Made by a program: the position numbers and the translations under genes. This document shows, in pieces, positions 1-7,578 of a DNA stretch of 64,000 bases. Numbering within the stretch: position 1 is the stretch's first letter; every line of letters starts with the position of its first letter. Origin of the DNA: Nostoc sp. LEGE 06077 (GTDB taxonomy: Bacteria; Cyanobacteriota; Cyanobacteriia; Cyanobacteriales; Nostocaceae); assembly GCF_015207705.1 (NCBI RefSeq), contig NZ_JADEWI010000024.1, positions 1-64,000 of the forward strand, read 5' to 3'. Under the pieces are notes generated by a model, which was not told where the DNA came from, did not search any database, and saw only the letters and a list, made by a program, of their open reading frames with translations.

Positions 1-2
1 AC

Positions 3-224
3 ATAGTTTTGTTATTTCAACCTCCACATACACCTCAAGTTAATCCAATAGAAAGATTGTGGGAAGAAGTTAAAAGGCATCTAACTTGGGAAAGCTTCTC
101 AAGTTTAGATGAATTAAGAGAATTTATCTGGAAGCGATTGGAACAATTAAACACATCAGTTGTTGCTTCTATCACAGGTTGGGATTTTATTCTTGATGCT
201 TTATTTGTATCAGGCTTTTCGTGA
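3..224 (+). CDS. IS630-type transposase, C-terminal part (cut by window edge)
   Basis: The frame is open to the left edge, so only the last ~73 residues of the protein are visible. They contain the motif PHTPQVNPIERLWEEVK, the hallmark of the end of the DDE domain in IS630/Tc1-like transposases: the final catalytic Glu of the triad is normally found in NPIE. The rest is a helical tail with a proper stop codon, so this 3' end is not obviously broken. Whether the upstream part is intact cannot be seen. A hairpin followed by a T-rich tract lies about 30 bases after the stop. No terminal inverted repeat could be assigned because the left end is outside the window. Confidence 0.75.
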   Translation: MVLLFQPPHTPQVNPIERLWEEVKRHLTWESFSSLDELREFIWKRLEQLNTSVVASITGWDFILDALFVSGFS

Positions 225-255
225 ATTGGTATTAATTCAACCCAAATAATACAAG

Positions 256-297
256 AAGCCAGTCTTCTTTAAGAAGCCTGGCTTTTCAGTTTTTTGT
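256..297 (+). terminator. Intrinsic terminator-like hairpin after the transposase
   Basis: AAGCCAG at 256-262 pairs with CTGGCTT at 278-284. After one mismatch the stem continues with CTTC/GAAG around a five-base loop. The stem is followed by TTTTCAGTTTTTT, as expected for a plus-strand rho-independent terminator. The gene on the other strand ends at 319, so the hairpin could also help to insulate that gene. Confidence 0.65.
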
Positions 298-318
298 GCA
301 AAATTACACAGTTATTAA

Positions 319-843
319 TTATGCAGAAACCAAACGGCGTAAAGATGCAGCACGGCGTTTAGCAGTGGAATTATTAGGAGCCAATTTAAGTGCTTCTTCG
401 TAACTTTGTAGCGCCTGAGTATTTAATTTCTTGCGCTCATAGGCATGACCAATGTTATTTAATGCCACCACATAATCTGGTTTATTTTTCAGAGCTTCTT
501 TGTATTGGCGAATCGCTAAATCATATTGTTCTTGAGCAAAGTAAGTATATCCCAGCCCATTATAAATAGGCGCAATTGCTTCTTCACCTTCTTCTTCAGC
601 GGCTTTGAGAGCTTTTTGAAATAGTCCGATCGCCTGACTATACAATTTTTTTTCCGAATAGATACAAGCTAACTCGTAATATTCCTGAGTTGTACCTTTT
701 TCTTTCTCCAATTTTTTACGCAGTTTTGAAAATGCGCTTTCCAACTTCCGAGTTTTGAGAATTTGGCGGAGAACACTCACAACAGCAAAGGTGAGAATTC
801 CAACCACAATTGAGAGGTAAACAACAGCTAGATTATTATCCAT
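319..843 (-). CDS. ycf37: Ycf37-like TPR protein, photosystem I assembly
   Basis: 174 residues: one N-terminal membrane segment (about 5-27), a charged linker (30-50), then three tetratricopeptide repeats (about 52-84, 90-122, 125-158) and a basic tail. The architecture and length match cyanobacterial Ycf37 (about 173 residues in Synechocystis; Pyg7 in plants), a thylakoid membrane protein that helps assembly or stability of photosystem I. The assignment rests on architecture and resemblance of the repeats; other TM-TPR proteins exist, so an alternative scaffold role is possible. It lies downstream of, and co-directional with, the binding-protein gene at 972-1877, with a heptamer-repeat hairpin in the 128-base gap. 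Confidence 0.75.
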   Translation of the reverse strand: MDNNLAVVYLSIVVGILTFAVVSVLRQILKTRKLESAFSKLRKKLEKEKGTTQEYYELACIYSEKKLYSQAIGLFQKALKAAEEEGEEAIAPIYNGLGYTYFAQEQYDLAIRQYKEALKNKPDYVVALNNIGHAYERKKLNTQALQSYEEALKLAPNNSTAKRRAASLRRLVSA

Positions 844-900
844 CGCCTGTCAAGACACATATTAAAACTACTTTCTCTATCTATTATCAACCGTAGAGAA

Positions 901-963
901 GTTAAAAGTTAAAAGTTAAAAGGCAAAAGTACAATAACTCTTTTAACTTTTACCTTTTGCACT
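901..963. repeat. Heptamer repeats forming an inverted repeat
   Basis: Three copies of GTTAAAA stand at 901-921. A largely complementary stretch (CTTTTAACTTTT and following bases, about 940-963) allows a long A/T-rich stem. It lies between two minus-strand genes and may act as a weak terminator or may simply be one of the short tandemly repeated repeats common in Nostoc-type genomes. Confidence 0.5.
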
Positions 964-971
964 TTGCTTTC

Positions 972-1877
972 TTAAGGCAATCCCCAATATTGAGCGCGTT
1001 GCTTCAGCCAACCTTCTGCAATGTAACGAGCGATCGCTTCATTTACCTTACGTCGCAGTTCGTCGTATTGCAAGCCCTTGGACATAACTACAGATAAGGG
1101 TTCCGTTGATAGCTTAGTTGGTAGCAGTCGATATTGCGGATATTGTTTTATCCAACCACTGAGGATACTAGCATCGGCTGCAAAGGCTGTGACTGCGTTG
1201 CTTTCTAGTTGTTCTTGCGCTTCATCGTAGGAAGTTACTCCCACTAACTCCGCATTGGGGACATAATAACGGACTTGGGCAATTGTATTTGAGTGGTTGA
1301 GTACGGCTATTTTATGCTTGGCTAAATCCTGAAGCTCTTTTACAGAAGCATCTTTCGTCATCAAGTAAGTTCCATCCAAATAATAAGGCACACTGAAACT
1401 TACTAATCGAGAGCGTGACTCAGTAGCAGTGACTCTGGCAATAGCAAAATCAACTTTGTGATTGAATACTACAGATAAGCGATCGCGGTTCGCTACGGGT
1501 TGGAATTTTACAGCCTCGGCTTTGCCTAGTAAATCGGTGGCTAAACGTTGCGCCAAATCAATTTCTAAGCCTTGGAGATTACCATTACCATCTCTAAACC
1601 CCAAGGGAGGTAAATTATCTTTGACTGCAATTGTAAAATAGCCCCGCCGCTGAATTTCTGGCATTTCTGCGGCAGATGCAGGTAATCCTGTGAGTAAAAA
1701 TAAGCAGCAGAAAATCCCAAAAATGGCGGTGAATAACACCCGATATAACCGAATCAAGGATAAAGGATAAAGGATAAAGGATGAAAACCCAACTTGTTGC
1801 GTCATGAATTTTTTCAGCAACGAGCCAAATTTTTGCCAACCCCTTGATTTATCTTTGGGGTAAGTTTCAGCCTTCAT
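972..1877 (-). CDS. Periplasmic substrate-binding protein of an ABC transporter (family 3)
   Basis: After a hydrophobic segment with an Ala-x-Ala cleavage site (about residues 48-69, ending PASAA), residues 70-301 form a type II periplasmic binding domain of the family that binds polar amino acids: the start RGYFTIAVKDNLPPLGFRD and the later stretch LEIDLAQRLATDLLG are characteristic. No lipobox cysteine is seen, so it is probably a soluble periplasmic protein. No permease or ATPase gene adjoins it. The first ~46 residues are odd, rich in basic residues, and contain a four-unit heptamer repeat (1755-1782). A GTG at 1739 would give a normal signal peptide, so the true start may be there. The substrate cannot be read from the sequence. 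Confidence 0.8.
   Translation of the reverse strand: MKAETYPKDKSRGWQKFGSLLKKFMTQQVGFSSFILYPLSLIRLYRVLFTAIFGIFCCLFLLTGLPASAAEMPEIQRRGYFTIAVKDNLPPLGFRDGNGNLQGLEIDLAQRLATDLLGKAEAVKFQPVANRDRLSVVFNHKVDFAIARVTATESRSRLVSFSVPYYLDGTYLMTKDASVKELQDLAKHKIAVLNHSNTIAQVRYYVPNAELVGVTSYDEAQEQLESNAVTAFAADASILSGWIKQYPQYRLLPTKLSTEPLSVVMSKGLQYDELRRKVNEAIARYIAEGWLKQRAQYWGLP
1755..1782. repeat. Heptanucleotide tandem repeat (4 units)
   Basis: Four units of (C/A)AAGGAT, read on the plus strand, lie inside the N-terminal part of the binding-protein frame, upstream of its signal peptide. Four units are 28 bases, not a multiple of three, so gain or loss of a unit would shift the frame unless translation starts downstream. 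Confidence 0.8.
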
Positions 1878-1921
1878 ACTTTACACTTCATCCTTCAAAG
1901 GTTATTCATCCGTTATCACCG

Positions 1922-2278
1922 TTATTTCTTAGCTTGGATTGCCAATTCAGCCACTTTGCTGAAGCTGTTAGGATCTAAGACTGCTAATTGTGCCAACATT
2001 TTGCGATTGAGTTGGATATCAGCTTTCTTCAGGTTGCCAATCAACTGACTGTAGCTTAAACCATGTTGTCTAGCAGCAGCATTGATCCGAGTGATCCACA
2101 GACGGCGAAAATCGCGTTTGCGTTTTTTGCGATCGCGGTAAGCACTGCGGAGTGCTTTCATTACTTGCTGGTTAGCAGTTCTAAACAGCGTTGAGTGGGA
2201 ACCGCGAAAACCTTTAGCTAACTTGAGAATTTTATTGCGGCGTTTACGAGCTACGTTACCGCGTTTTACCCGTGTCAT
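1922..2278 (-). CDS. rplT: 50S ribosomal protein L20
   Basis: 118 residues, the usual length. The N-terminus [19 protein letters not shown] and the strongly basic first half are typical of L20, which binds 23S rRNA early in large-subunit assembly and in many bacteria also represses its own operon. The gene follows rpmI by 24 bases on the same strand, the standard rpmI-rplT pair. infC, which precedes the pair in many bacteria, is not upstream here. The binding-protein gene begins 44 bases after the stop and could be read through. Confidence 0.97.
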   Translation of the reverse strand: MTRVKRGNVARKRRNKILKLAKGFRGSHSTLFRTANQQVMKALRSAYRDRKKRKRDFRRLWITRINAAARQHGLSYSQLIGNLKKADIQLNRKMLAQLAVLDPNSFSKVAELAIQAKK

Positions 2279-2302
2279 GTTTTAATTCCTAAAAGATTTA
2301 CA

Positions 2303-2500
2303 TTACAAATAAGGCAGCATCAAGCGCACGTTTTCTTCATCGCGCTCATTGACGATCGCCATTTTGGAGAATTTACGCTTTTTGTTAGTGGTTTTGTGTT
2401 CTAACAAGTGATTTTTGAAAGCTTTGCGACGGACGATTTTACCGCTACCAGTAGCGCGGAACCGTTTCGCTGCTGCTTTACGGGTTTTTAGTTTAGGCAT
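2303..2500 (-). CDS. rpmI: 50S ribosomal protein L35
   Basis: 65 residues beginning [20 protein letters not shown], which is diagnostic of L35. It is a small, very basic large-subunit protein and the first gene of the rpmI-rplT pair. The 200 bases upstream, before the secreted repeat protein ends at 2700, hold a 9-bp hairpin (2611-2644) that would lie in the leader or promoter region. Confidence 0.97.
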   Translation of the reverse strand: MPKLKTRKAAAKRFRATGSGKIVRRKAFKNHLLEHKTTNKKRKFSKMAIVNERDEENVRLMLPYL

Positions 2501-2610
2501 TGTCTGGCTCTAAATTTGACGATTCGACACAATCCATCATTATATACTATTAAAATTGCTCAAATGCCAAGATCCGCTAAATAAAGCCATCAGAAAGTTT
2601 ATCTAGTCAG

Positions 2611-2644
2611 GGGTGTAAATGTTCCAGAATCTTACTTTACACCC
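2611..2644 (-). promoter_or_regulatory. Hairpin upstream of rpmI-rplT
   Basis: GGGTGTAAA at 2611-2619 is perfectly complementary to TTTACACCC at 2636-2644, with a 16-base loop. It stands about 110 bases before rpmI and 56 bases after the end of the gene at 2700-4010. No T-run follows on the minus strand, so it is a poor terminator. It may be part of the leader of the ribosomal pair or mark the end of the upstream transcript; the choice is inference. Confidence 0.4.
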
Positions 2645-2699
2645 ACTCTCAATCACAACCTCTATGCTTAAGTCCTGATGAGCGCACAGAGAAACCAGT

Positions 2700-4010
2700 C
2701 TAGCGTGCAATGTCTGGGTCTAAAACGATACGAGAACCAGATTCATCAACGTGGTAAGTCCAAGTCTGACGACGCACTCTGACAATCACTTCCCAACCTT
2801 CAATTGGGTTATATTCCCTGGTACAAACTTCGCCAAAGTTGAACTCACAAGAATTACCAAAGGTTTTGCGTTCGGCTTGAGCAATTCTTAAATCACTCTC
2901 ATCTTCTCCCGAACGACGGGAAGCATCTCTTAAAATTCTATCGGCGATCGTTCTTGGTAATTGTCCACTGTTTTCGGAACCTGAATCGTTAATATTCGGA
3001 TCTAAAACAATTTGGGAACCAGATTCATTGCTGTGATAAGTCCAAGACTGTCTTTCAACCTGGACAATTACTTCCCAACCTTGAACGGGGTTGTATTCTC
3101 TGGTGCAAACTTCGCCAAAGTTAAATACACAAGGATTACTAAAAGTTTTACGAGTAGCTTGGGTAATTCTTAAATTGCTGGTGCTGACACTAGAACGACG
3201 GGAAGCATCTCGTAAAATATTATTTGCGATCGCGCGTGGTAATTGTCCACTGTTTTCGGAACCTGAATCGTTAGTATTCGGATCTAAAACGATTTGGGAA
3301 CCAGATTCATTGCTGTGATAAGTCCAAGACTGTCTTTCAACTCTGACTATTACTTCCCAACCCTCAATAGGATCATATTGTTGTGTACAAACTTCGCCAA
3401 AGTTAAACTCACAAGCATTACCAAAGGTTTTGCGTGTCGCTTGGGTAATTCTTAAATTGCTAGTGCTGACACCAGAACGACGGGAAGCATCTCGTAAGAT
3501 ATTATTTGCGATCGCTCTCGGTAGCTGATAGCTATTGTCTGAACCTGAGTCGTTAATTTGCGGATCTAAAACAATTTGAGAACCAGACTCATTGGTGTGG
3601 TAAATCCAAGACTGTCCCTCAACGCTGACAATTACTTCCCATCCTTGAATTGGGTTATATTCCCTAGTACAAACTTCCCCAAAATTAAATATGCAGGGAT
3701 TCCCAAAAGTTTTGCGAGTAGCTTGAGTAATTCTCACCTGACCAGTTGATACTCTAGCACGCCGAGCCGCATCGCTAATTATGATGTTAGCAATTCCCCT
3801 TGGTAAGCGATTGGTACGATTCCGAAAATGGTCAGGTAAGCGTTGCGAAAGTTGTACCGACTCTCCAAGCGGCGCAGCTTCCGCCAAATAATTACCTGCA
3901 AATCCCTGTCCAAAAGATAGCAAGCTGGTTAAAGCCAGAGTCAAAGCAACACCTCTGGGAAACTGATTGACGCTTTTCATGATATGAGACGACTTTATAT
4001 TTGATTTCAT
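2700..4010 (-). CDS. Secreted protein of four 94-residue repeats, function unknown
   Basis: 436 residues. The N-terminus has a signal-like hydrophobic stretch (about 20-40; a second Met at residue 11 is an equally good start). The rest is four tandem repeats: about 68-161, 162-255, 256-349 and 350-436. Each holds a helical LPRxIAxxIxxDAxRR part, a segment ITQAxRKTF, two cysteines in the pattern C-x7-C (around FNFGEVC), then a GWEVIVxVxxQxWxYH strand region and an ESGSxIVLDP end. A polar linker rich in Asn, Asp, Ser and Gly joins the repeats. The paired cysteines fit a disulphide in a secreted domain. I do not recognise the family; a periplasmic or outer-surface role is inferred from the signal peptide. 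The internal copies 2 and 3 are the most alike, pointing to recent duplication. Confidence 0.8.
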   Translation of the reverse strand: MKSNIKSSHIMKSVNQFPRGVALTLALTSLLSFGQGFAGNYLAEAAPLGESVQLSQRLPDHFRNRTNRLPRGIANIIISDAARRARVSTGQVRITQATRKTFGNPCIFNFGEVCTREYNPIQGWEVIVSVEGQSWIYHTNESGSQIVLDPQINDSGSDNSYQLPRAIANNILRDASRRSGVSTSNLRITQATRKTFGNACEFNFGEVCTQQYDPIEGWEVIVRVERQSWTYHSNESGSQIVLDPNTNDSGSENSGQLPRAIANNILRDASRRSSVSTSNLRITQATRKTFSNPCVFNFGEVCTREYNPVQGWEVIVQVERQSWTYHSNESGSQIVLDPNINDSGSENSGQLPRTIADRILRDASRRSGEDESDLRIAQAERKTFGNSCEFNFGEVCTREYNPIEGWEVIVRVRRQTWTYHVDESGSRIVLDPDIAR

Positions 4011-4044
4011 ACCGTCATACCTGCGTAAGTAAAAATACTATTTT

Positions 4045-4076
4045 CAAAAGTCAAACATCGAAAGGTTGGACTTTTG
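4045..4076 (-). promoter_or_regulatory. Hairpin in the leader of the repeat-protein gene
   Basis: CAAAAGTC at 4045-4052 pairs with GACTTTTG at 4069-4076, with further AAC/GTT pairing inside. On the minus strand it lies about 35 bases upstream of the ATG at 4010. It could be in the 5' leader or be an operator; no known motif was recognised. Confidence 0.3.
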
Positions 4077-4185
4077 CGTAGCTATTCTAGGTGAGTTGAC
4101 GGATGACACAGATTGATTGTTGCTGATGTTGCTTGGTAATCTTCCGATGCGCTTTCTTTTCTCAGATAAAATTCACTACAATATA

Positions 4186-4465
4186 TCAGGAATTACTGTA
4201 GGATGTGTTTTGTAACTTGTAAAATTGCTTGCTTAAATTAACAACATCTTGAACAGTAAACACTTTGCTCCATTCATGAACTGGAATTTTAATTTTCAAT
4301 ATTTTTTGAATTTCTAGAACAAAATCAATAAAATCATCTCCGTCAACCATCAAATAGTGAATTAAATTTGTCTGTTAACTGGGGCTTTTTTCCGGGAATA
4401 CAGACGAAGAACTCTAAAAGCTCTAAAACAATCTTTTCAATATTTGATTCTTCTATATTAGACAT
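4186..4465 (-). pseudogene. Acyl-carrier-protein-like gene with a frameshift
   Basis: An ATG at 4465 opens a frame reading MSNIEESNIEKIVLELLEFF and on to a TGA at 4345-4343. The continuation lies in another frame, with MVDGDDFIDFVLEIQKILK, then KIPVHEWSKVFTVQDVVNL, ending at 4188-4186. The span is 280 bases, one more than a multiple of three, so a single-base change near 4345-4375 would restore about 92 residues. The helical pattern and the DGDD turn resemble acyl carrier proteins, in particular the DUF1493-like type in which the phosphopantetheine serine is replaced by Asp. Either a pseudogene or a sequencing error; identity is a tentative reading by eye. Confidence 0.5.
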
Positions 4466-4501
4466 AACATAAAGCAAGATTTAATCATCAGTTATTAATA
4501 G

Positions 4502-4567
4502 AAATTACCCACATACGTAGGTTGGGTGTAGCGATAGCGAAACCCAACCTACGTATGTGGGTAATTT
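4502..4567. repeat. Perfect 26-bp inverted repeat with 14-base loop
   Basis: Arms 4502-4527 and 4542-4567 are perfectly complementary (left arm starts AAATTACCCACATACG). The loop is GTAGCGATAGCGAA. Stretches of the type TTTCGCTATCGCTAC next to CCCAACCTACG recur in intergenic regions of many cyanobacteria, so this is probably one copy of a dispersed palindromic or MITE-like family. It sits 44 bases downstream of the stop of the gene at 4611-5000, so it can also act as a strong stem at that transcript end. Confidence 0.85.
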
Positions 4568-4610
4568 TAGTTTCGCTTCTTCCAACAAACCTACATTTGT
4601 AGCTAAAATA

Positions 4611-5000
4611 TTAAGGTGCATCTATTTCACCTCGATGTTTAATATTGTCAAAGCTGTATCCTAATTCTTGCATAAACTTTTCTACATCATCTATACAAGA
4701 AAAGTAATAGTTATCTTTTTGCCTAATATCATCTCCTGTTTCATATTTTCCACTTTCGTGAACATCCCGCCGTAACTCTTTAATAATTACATGATATGGT
4801 GTTTTTTCTCTTTTTTCTGCTTCTCTAACTTTGATTAAATATAAGTATTCCTCTAAGTAATCTTCCCTTTTAGGCGTGAATGAGAGTTTTGGAAGCTTAT
4901 TAATTAAAATCCAGCCCAAATATTTATGGTCATTTGTATCTTTTCTAAAACCCCATTGTTCTCCATTATTTAGTTTTTTATTCAGTTCTATTTTATCCAT
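4611..5000 (-). CDS. Hypothetical protein, 129 residues
   Basis: A hydrophilic, charged protein starting MDKIELNKKLNNGEQWGFRK, with no signal peptide or membrane segment. It contains aromatic-rich strands (HKYLGWILINKL; NYYFSCIDDVEKFMQEL) and many Lys and Glu residues. I do not recognise the family. The base composition is A/T-rich compared with its neighbours, and it sits beside the broken acyl-carrier-like gene and a large palindrome, which suggests an accessory region. It ends the stretch before the helicase gene, which stops 33 bases upstream of its start on the same strand. Coding status is supported by frame length and composition only. Confidence 0.6.
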   Translation of the reverse strand: MDKIELNKKLNNGEQWGFRKDTNDHKYLGWILINKLPKLSFTPKREDYLEEYLYLIKVREAEKREKTPYHVIIKELRRDVHESGKYETGDDIRQKDNYYFSCIDDVEKFMQELGYSFDNIKHRGEIDAP

Positions 5001-5033
5001 ACAAATATTTTGACTTATTAAATTTTAAAGAAA

Positions 5034-7505
5034 TCAAACTTCAACTGATTCAGGAAACTGGCGCTTTAACGCTGGAAACACAGGACAAGGCGCTTGTTCT
5101 TGTAAATTATCTGGTTTACTCCAAGTGAATGGTGCTTTTTGCGCCGCAGACATCCATAACAAACGCTTGGCGCGTGTCATCGCCACATAAAGTAAACGAT
5201 ATTCTTCCGCAGTTTTTAAGTGTTTGGCTTGTTCCCAAGCTTGGCTGACATCAGGTATACCCGATTCTCCATGAAGGGCGGCGCGAATTTGGGCGCGGGC
5301 GACTTCTGATAAGGTGAAGTCTCCTAAAAACTGGCTTTGAGGTGGAACCCAAAATCTACCAGGAATCAAGTTTTCATGCAGAAAAGGAATGAAAACGTAG
5401 TCCCAATCTAACCCTTTGGCTTTGTGCATGGTAATAATAGTCAGTTGATTAGGACGGGTATAGTGTGCTTCTAAATCCTCGGTTTCCACAGGCTCAAACC
5501 GTTCTGAACTGACAATTTCGCTTAAAGTCGCCAGCATTGCACTCATTGAACTACCACCAGCTATCTGCTGATTGACTCGTTCTGCAAGTTTGTCAGCAGT
5601 GGCTAATTCTGCTTGGTCGTAATTCAACGCCAAAGCGAGAAAGGATATCAATTGGTAAAGCGGTAGTTCCATCCGGGCGCGGAGTAAGCTACGACAAAGG
5701 TGAGCAGCTTTTTCAACTGGTTCTGCTTGGGGTGCAGCTAAGGGGCCAGGATATAAAAACTCTTCCGGTAAACTAGCTAGGGCGTTGAGGTCTTGGGTGG
5801 GAATTAATTGTCTTTGTACTAATACTTCTAAGGCTGCTTTGAGATAATCAGGAGAGTGGGGACGATCGCAAAATTGCAGTAATCCTAAAATTTCTTGGGG
5901 TACATGAGAACGGCGATCGCGTTCGCCCACATCGTAAAGTGTAATTTTATGCTCTTTACATACAGGTGCTAACATTTCTGCTAACCATCGACCTTGGCGA
6001 TTTTCCCTCACTAACACCGCCGCGCGGGTATTACTGGGGTCTGGCGTGAATAACTCTACTACTCTTTTCGCCAGCAGTTCGACTGTGTGATGAATATCGC
6101 GGGGGGTATATAGTTCCAGTCCTCGCCCTTCTGGTGCTGGGTTAGCATTTTTTTGTGGGTCATTACTGCTAACGGGGTAAATTGTCTGGGAACGGAAGGG
6201 AGAGGAAGTGGTGATATGTGGCGAATTGCGATTTTTCGCGCCATAAAAGCTATTCACCCATTCCAGTGCAAAGTTAGCAGCCGCAATAATAATTCTTGTA
6301 CTGCGTCCTGCTTGATTCATGGTCGCCAATTTTTCACCGCGATCGCACTCCTCACAAAATTGCCGAAAATAAATTGGGTCGGCTGGTGTGAAGGTGGAGT
6401 TAATTGCTTGATTAGGATCACCAACTCTGACGAGATTAAGTGCTGAGTGCTGAGTGCTGAGTGCTGAGTGCTGAGTGCTGAGTGGGGAGTGGGGAGGGTT
6501 GAGTGCTGAGTGCTGAGTGGGGAGTGATATATTGTCCTCATCTTCCCCTCCTCTCTCCGCTGAATCAGAAGCTAAAATTTCTAAAAGTTTTGTCTGAAGG
6601 GGGCTGGAATCTTGGGCTTCGTCTTCAAAAACGGCAAAAACTTGGTTTTGTTCGATGCGGCGGGCGCTGTCGTTTTCTAATACGCGCAGGGCGGCGAGAA
6701 TCATGTCATCGTAGTCGATGAAATCACGCGATCGCATTAAGTTCTGATATTGTTCGTATAATCCTGCCGCTATGCTTAAAATTTCGTATTCATCTGAAGT
6801 TTGTTGACTCCAATTTTGTAATTGTTCTGGCGATAGACCAGAACTTTTGGCTTCGTGAATAACTGTGGTTGCTAAATCTGGTAAAACTTCTGTTCGCAGT
6901 ACAGATTGACGACGCAATCTTTCGGTTTCTTCACCATCGAATTGTTGTCCTTCCAGTAAACGGAAGTATTTTTCAGGATTGTTATTAATCCATTGTTCTA
7001 CAGCTGTGCGAATTAAGCGATGGCTTTGGCTAGGAGTAATTAATGTCAGATTTTCTAACTCTAACCCCGATAAATTAGGGTAACGACTGGCTATATTTAA
7101 CGCCAAGCCATGTAATGTATAGACAGCAAAACCTGTTTGGGGTAATGATAAATCGTCACGGAGATATTTACGAATTTTCGCTTTAATATTAGCAGCTGCC
7201 GAACGAGTAAAGGTAACAACTACTAATTGACGGTGAACGTAGGAACGTGATTGCGCCAAACGTTCATACTGACGGGCGATCGCGATCGCCGCCGCCGCCG
7301 CCATACCCGTAGATTTCCCCGCCCCCGGAACGGCAGAAACCGCTAATGGCCCCGATTCCCAATCGGCCATTTGTTGTTGTCCTTGGCGCAAGCCGTTGCG
7401 AATTGCTAATATTTTTTCACGCAAAGATAAAACAGGCGATGAATGGGATAATTCCCTTTGGGTAGATTCTAAAGGTACAGTCACAGTAAAGTTTGTATCT
7501 GACAT
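5034..7505 (-). CDS. UvrD/PcrA-type ATP-dependent DNA helicase (superfamily 1)
   Basis: About 823 residues. Helicase motifs appear in order (numbering from the longer frame): Walker A AVPGAGKST near 62, motif Ia VVTFTRSAA near 100, Walker B FEDEAQDSS near 297, motif III VGDPNQAIN near 365, motif V ITMHKAKGLDW and motif VI LLYVAMTRAKRLLW towards the end. It should unwind DNA with 3'-5' polarity in repair or replication restart. The first open codon is a TTG at 7517, but the ATG at 7505 has a GGA upstream and is preferred. Between Walker B and motif III lies a 28-codon insert encoded by twelve heptamer repeats (6441-6524), translated as copies of STQHSAL. No nuclease domain of the AddA type is evident. 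Confidence 0.93.
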   Translation of the reverse strand: MSDTNFTVTVPLESTQRELSHSSPVLSLREKILAIRNGLRQGQQQMADWESGPLAVSAVPGAGKSTGMAAAAAIAIARQYERLAQSRSYVHRQLVVVTFTRSAAANIKAKIRKYLRDDLSLPQTGFAVYTLHGLALNIASRYPNLSGLELENLTLITPSQSHRLIRTAVEQWINNNPEKYFRLLEGQQFDGEETERLRRQSVLRTEVLPDLATTVIHEAKSSGLSPEQLQNWSQQTSDEYEILSIAAGLYEQYQNLMRSRDFIDYDDMILAALRVLENDSARRIEQNQVFAVFEDEAQDSSPLQTKLLEILASDSAERGGEDEDNISLPTQHSALNPPHSPLSTQHSALSTQHSALNLVRVGDPNQAINSTFTPADPIYFRQFCEECDRGEKLATMNQAGRSTRIIIAAANFALEWVNSFYGAKNRNSPHITTSSPFRSQTIYPVSSNDPQKNANPAPEGRGLELYTPRDIHHTVELLAKRVVELFTPDPSNTRAAVLVRENRQGRWLAEMLAPVCKEHKITLYDVGERDRRSHVPQEILGLLQFCDRPHSPDYLKAALEVLVQRQLIPTQDLNALASLPEEFLYPGPLAAPQAEPVEKAAHLCRSLLRARMELPLYQLISFLALALNYDQAELATADKLAERVNQQIAGGSSMSAMLATLSEIVSSERFEPVETEDLEAHYTRPNQLTIITMHKAKGLDWDYVFIPFLHENLIPGRFWVPPQSQFLGDFTLSEVARAQIRAALHGESGIPDVSQAWEQAKHLKTAEEYRLLYVAMTRAKRLLWMSAAQKAPFTWSKPDNLQEQAPCPVFPALKRQFPESVEV
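6441..6524. repeat. Twelve in-frame heptanucleotide repeats inside the helicase gene
   Basis: On the plus strand six TGCTGAG units (6441-6482) are followed by two TGGGGAG, one GGTTGAG, two TGCTGAG and one TGGGGAG. Twelve units make 84 bases, exactly 28 codons, so the helicase frame is kept. Units of the same family (CTCAGCACTCAGCA) recur near 47044-47100 in an intergenic region. Confidence 0.9.
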
Positions 7506-7578
7506 AAAGCAATCCAATATAGTAGTCCTAAATCATTCGTGATCAATAACAAAGGACAAATGACTAATAACAATAACA

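Noticed and set aside
3091-3318. Plus-strand frame opposite the repeat protein
   Set aside because: It arises from the repeated minus-strand sequence; the minus-strand protein has a signal peptide and regular repeats.
6153-6721. Several open frames and a CRISPR-like look of the repeats in the helicase gene
   Set aside because: The repeats are direct 7-base units without spacers, and the frames on the other strand are shadows of the helicase, which keeps all its motifs across the region.
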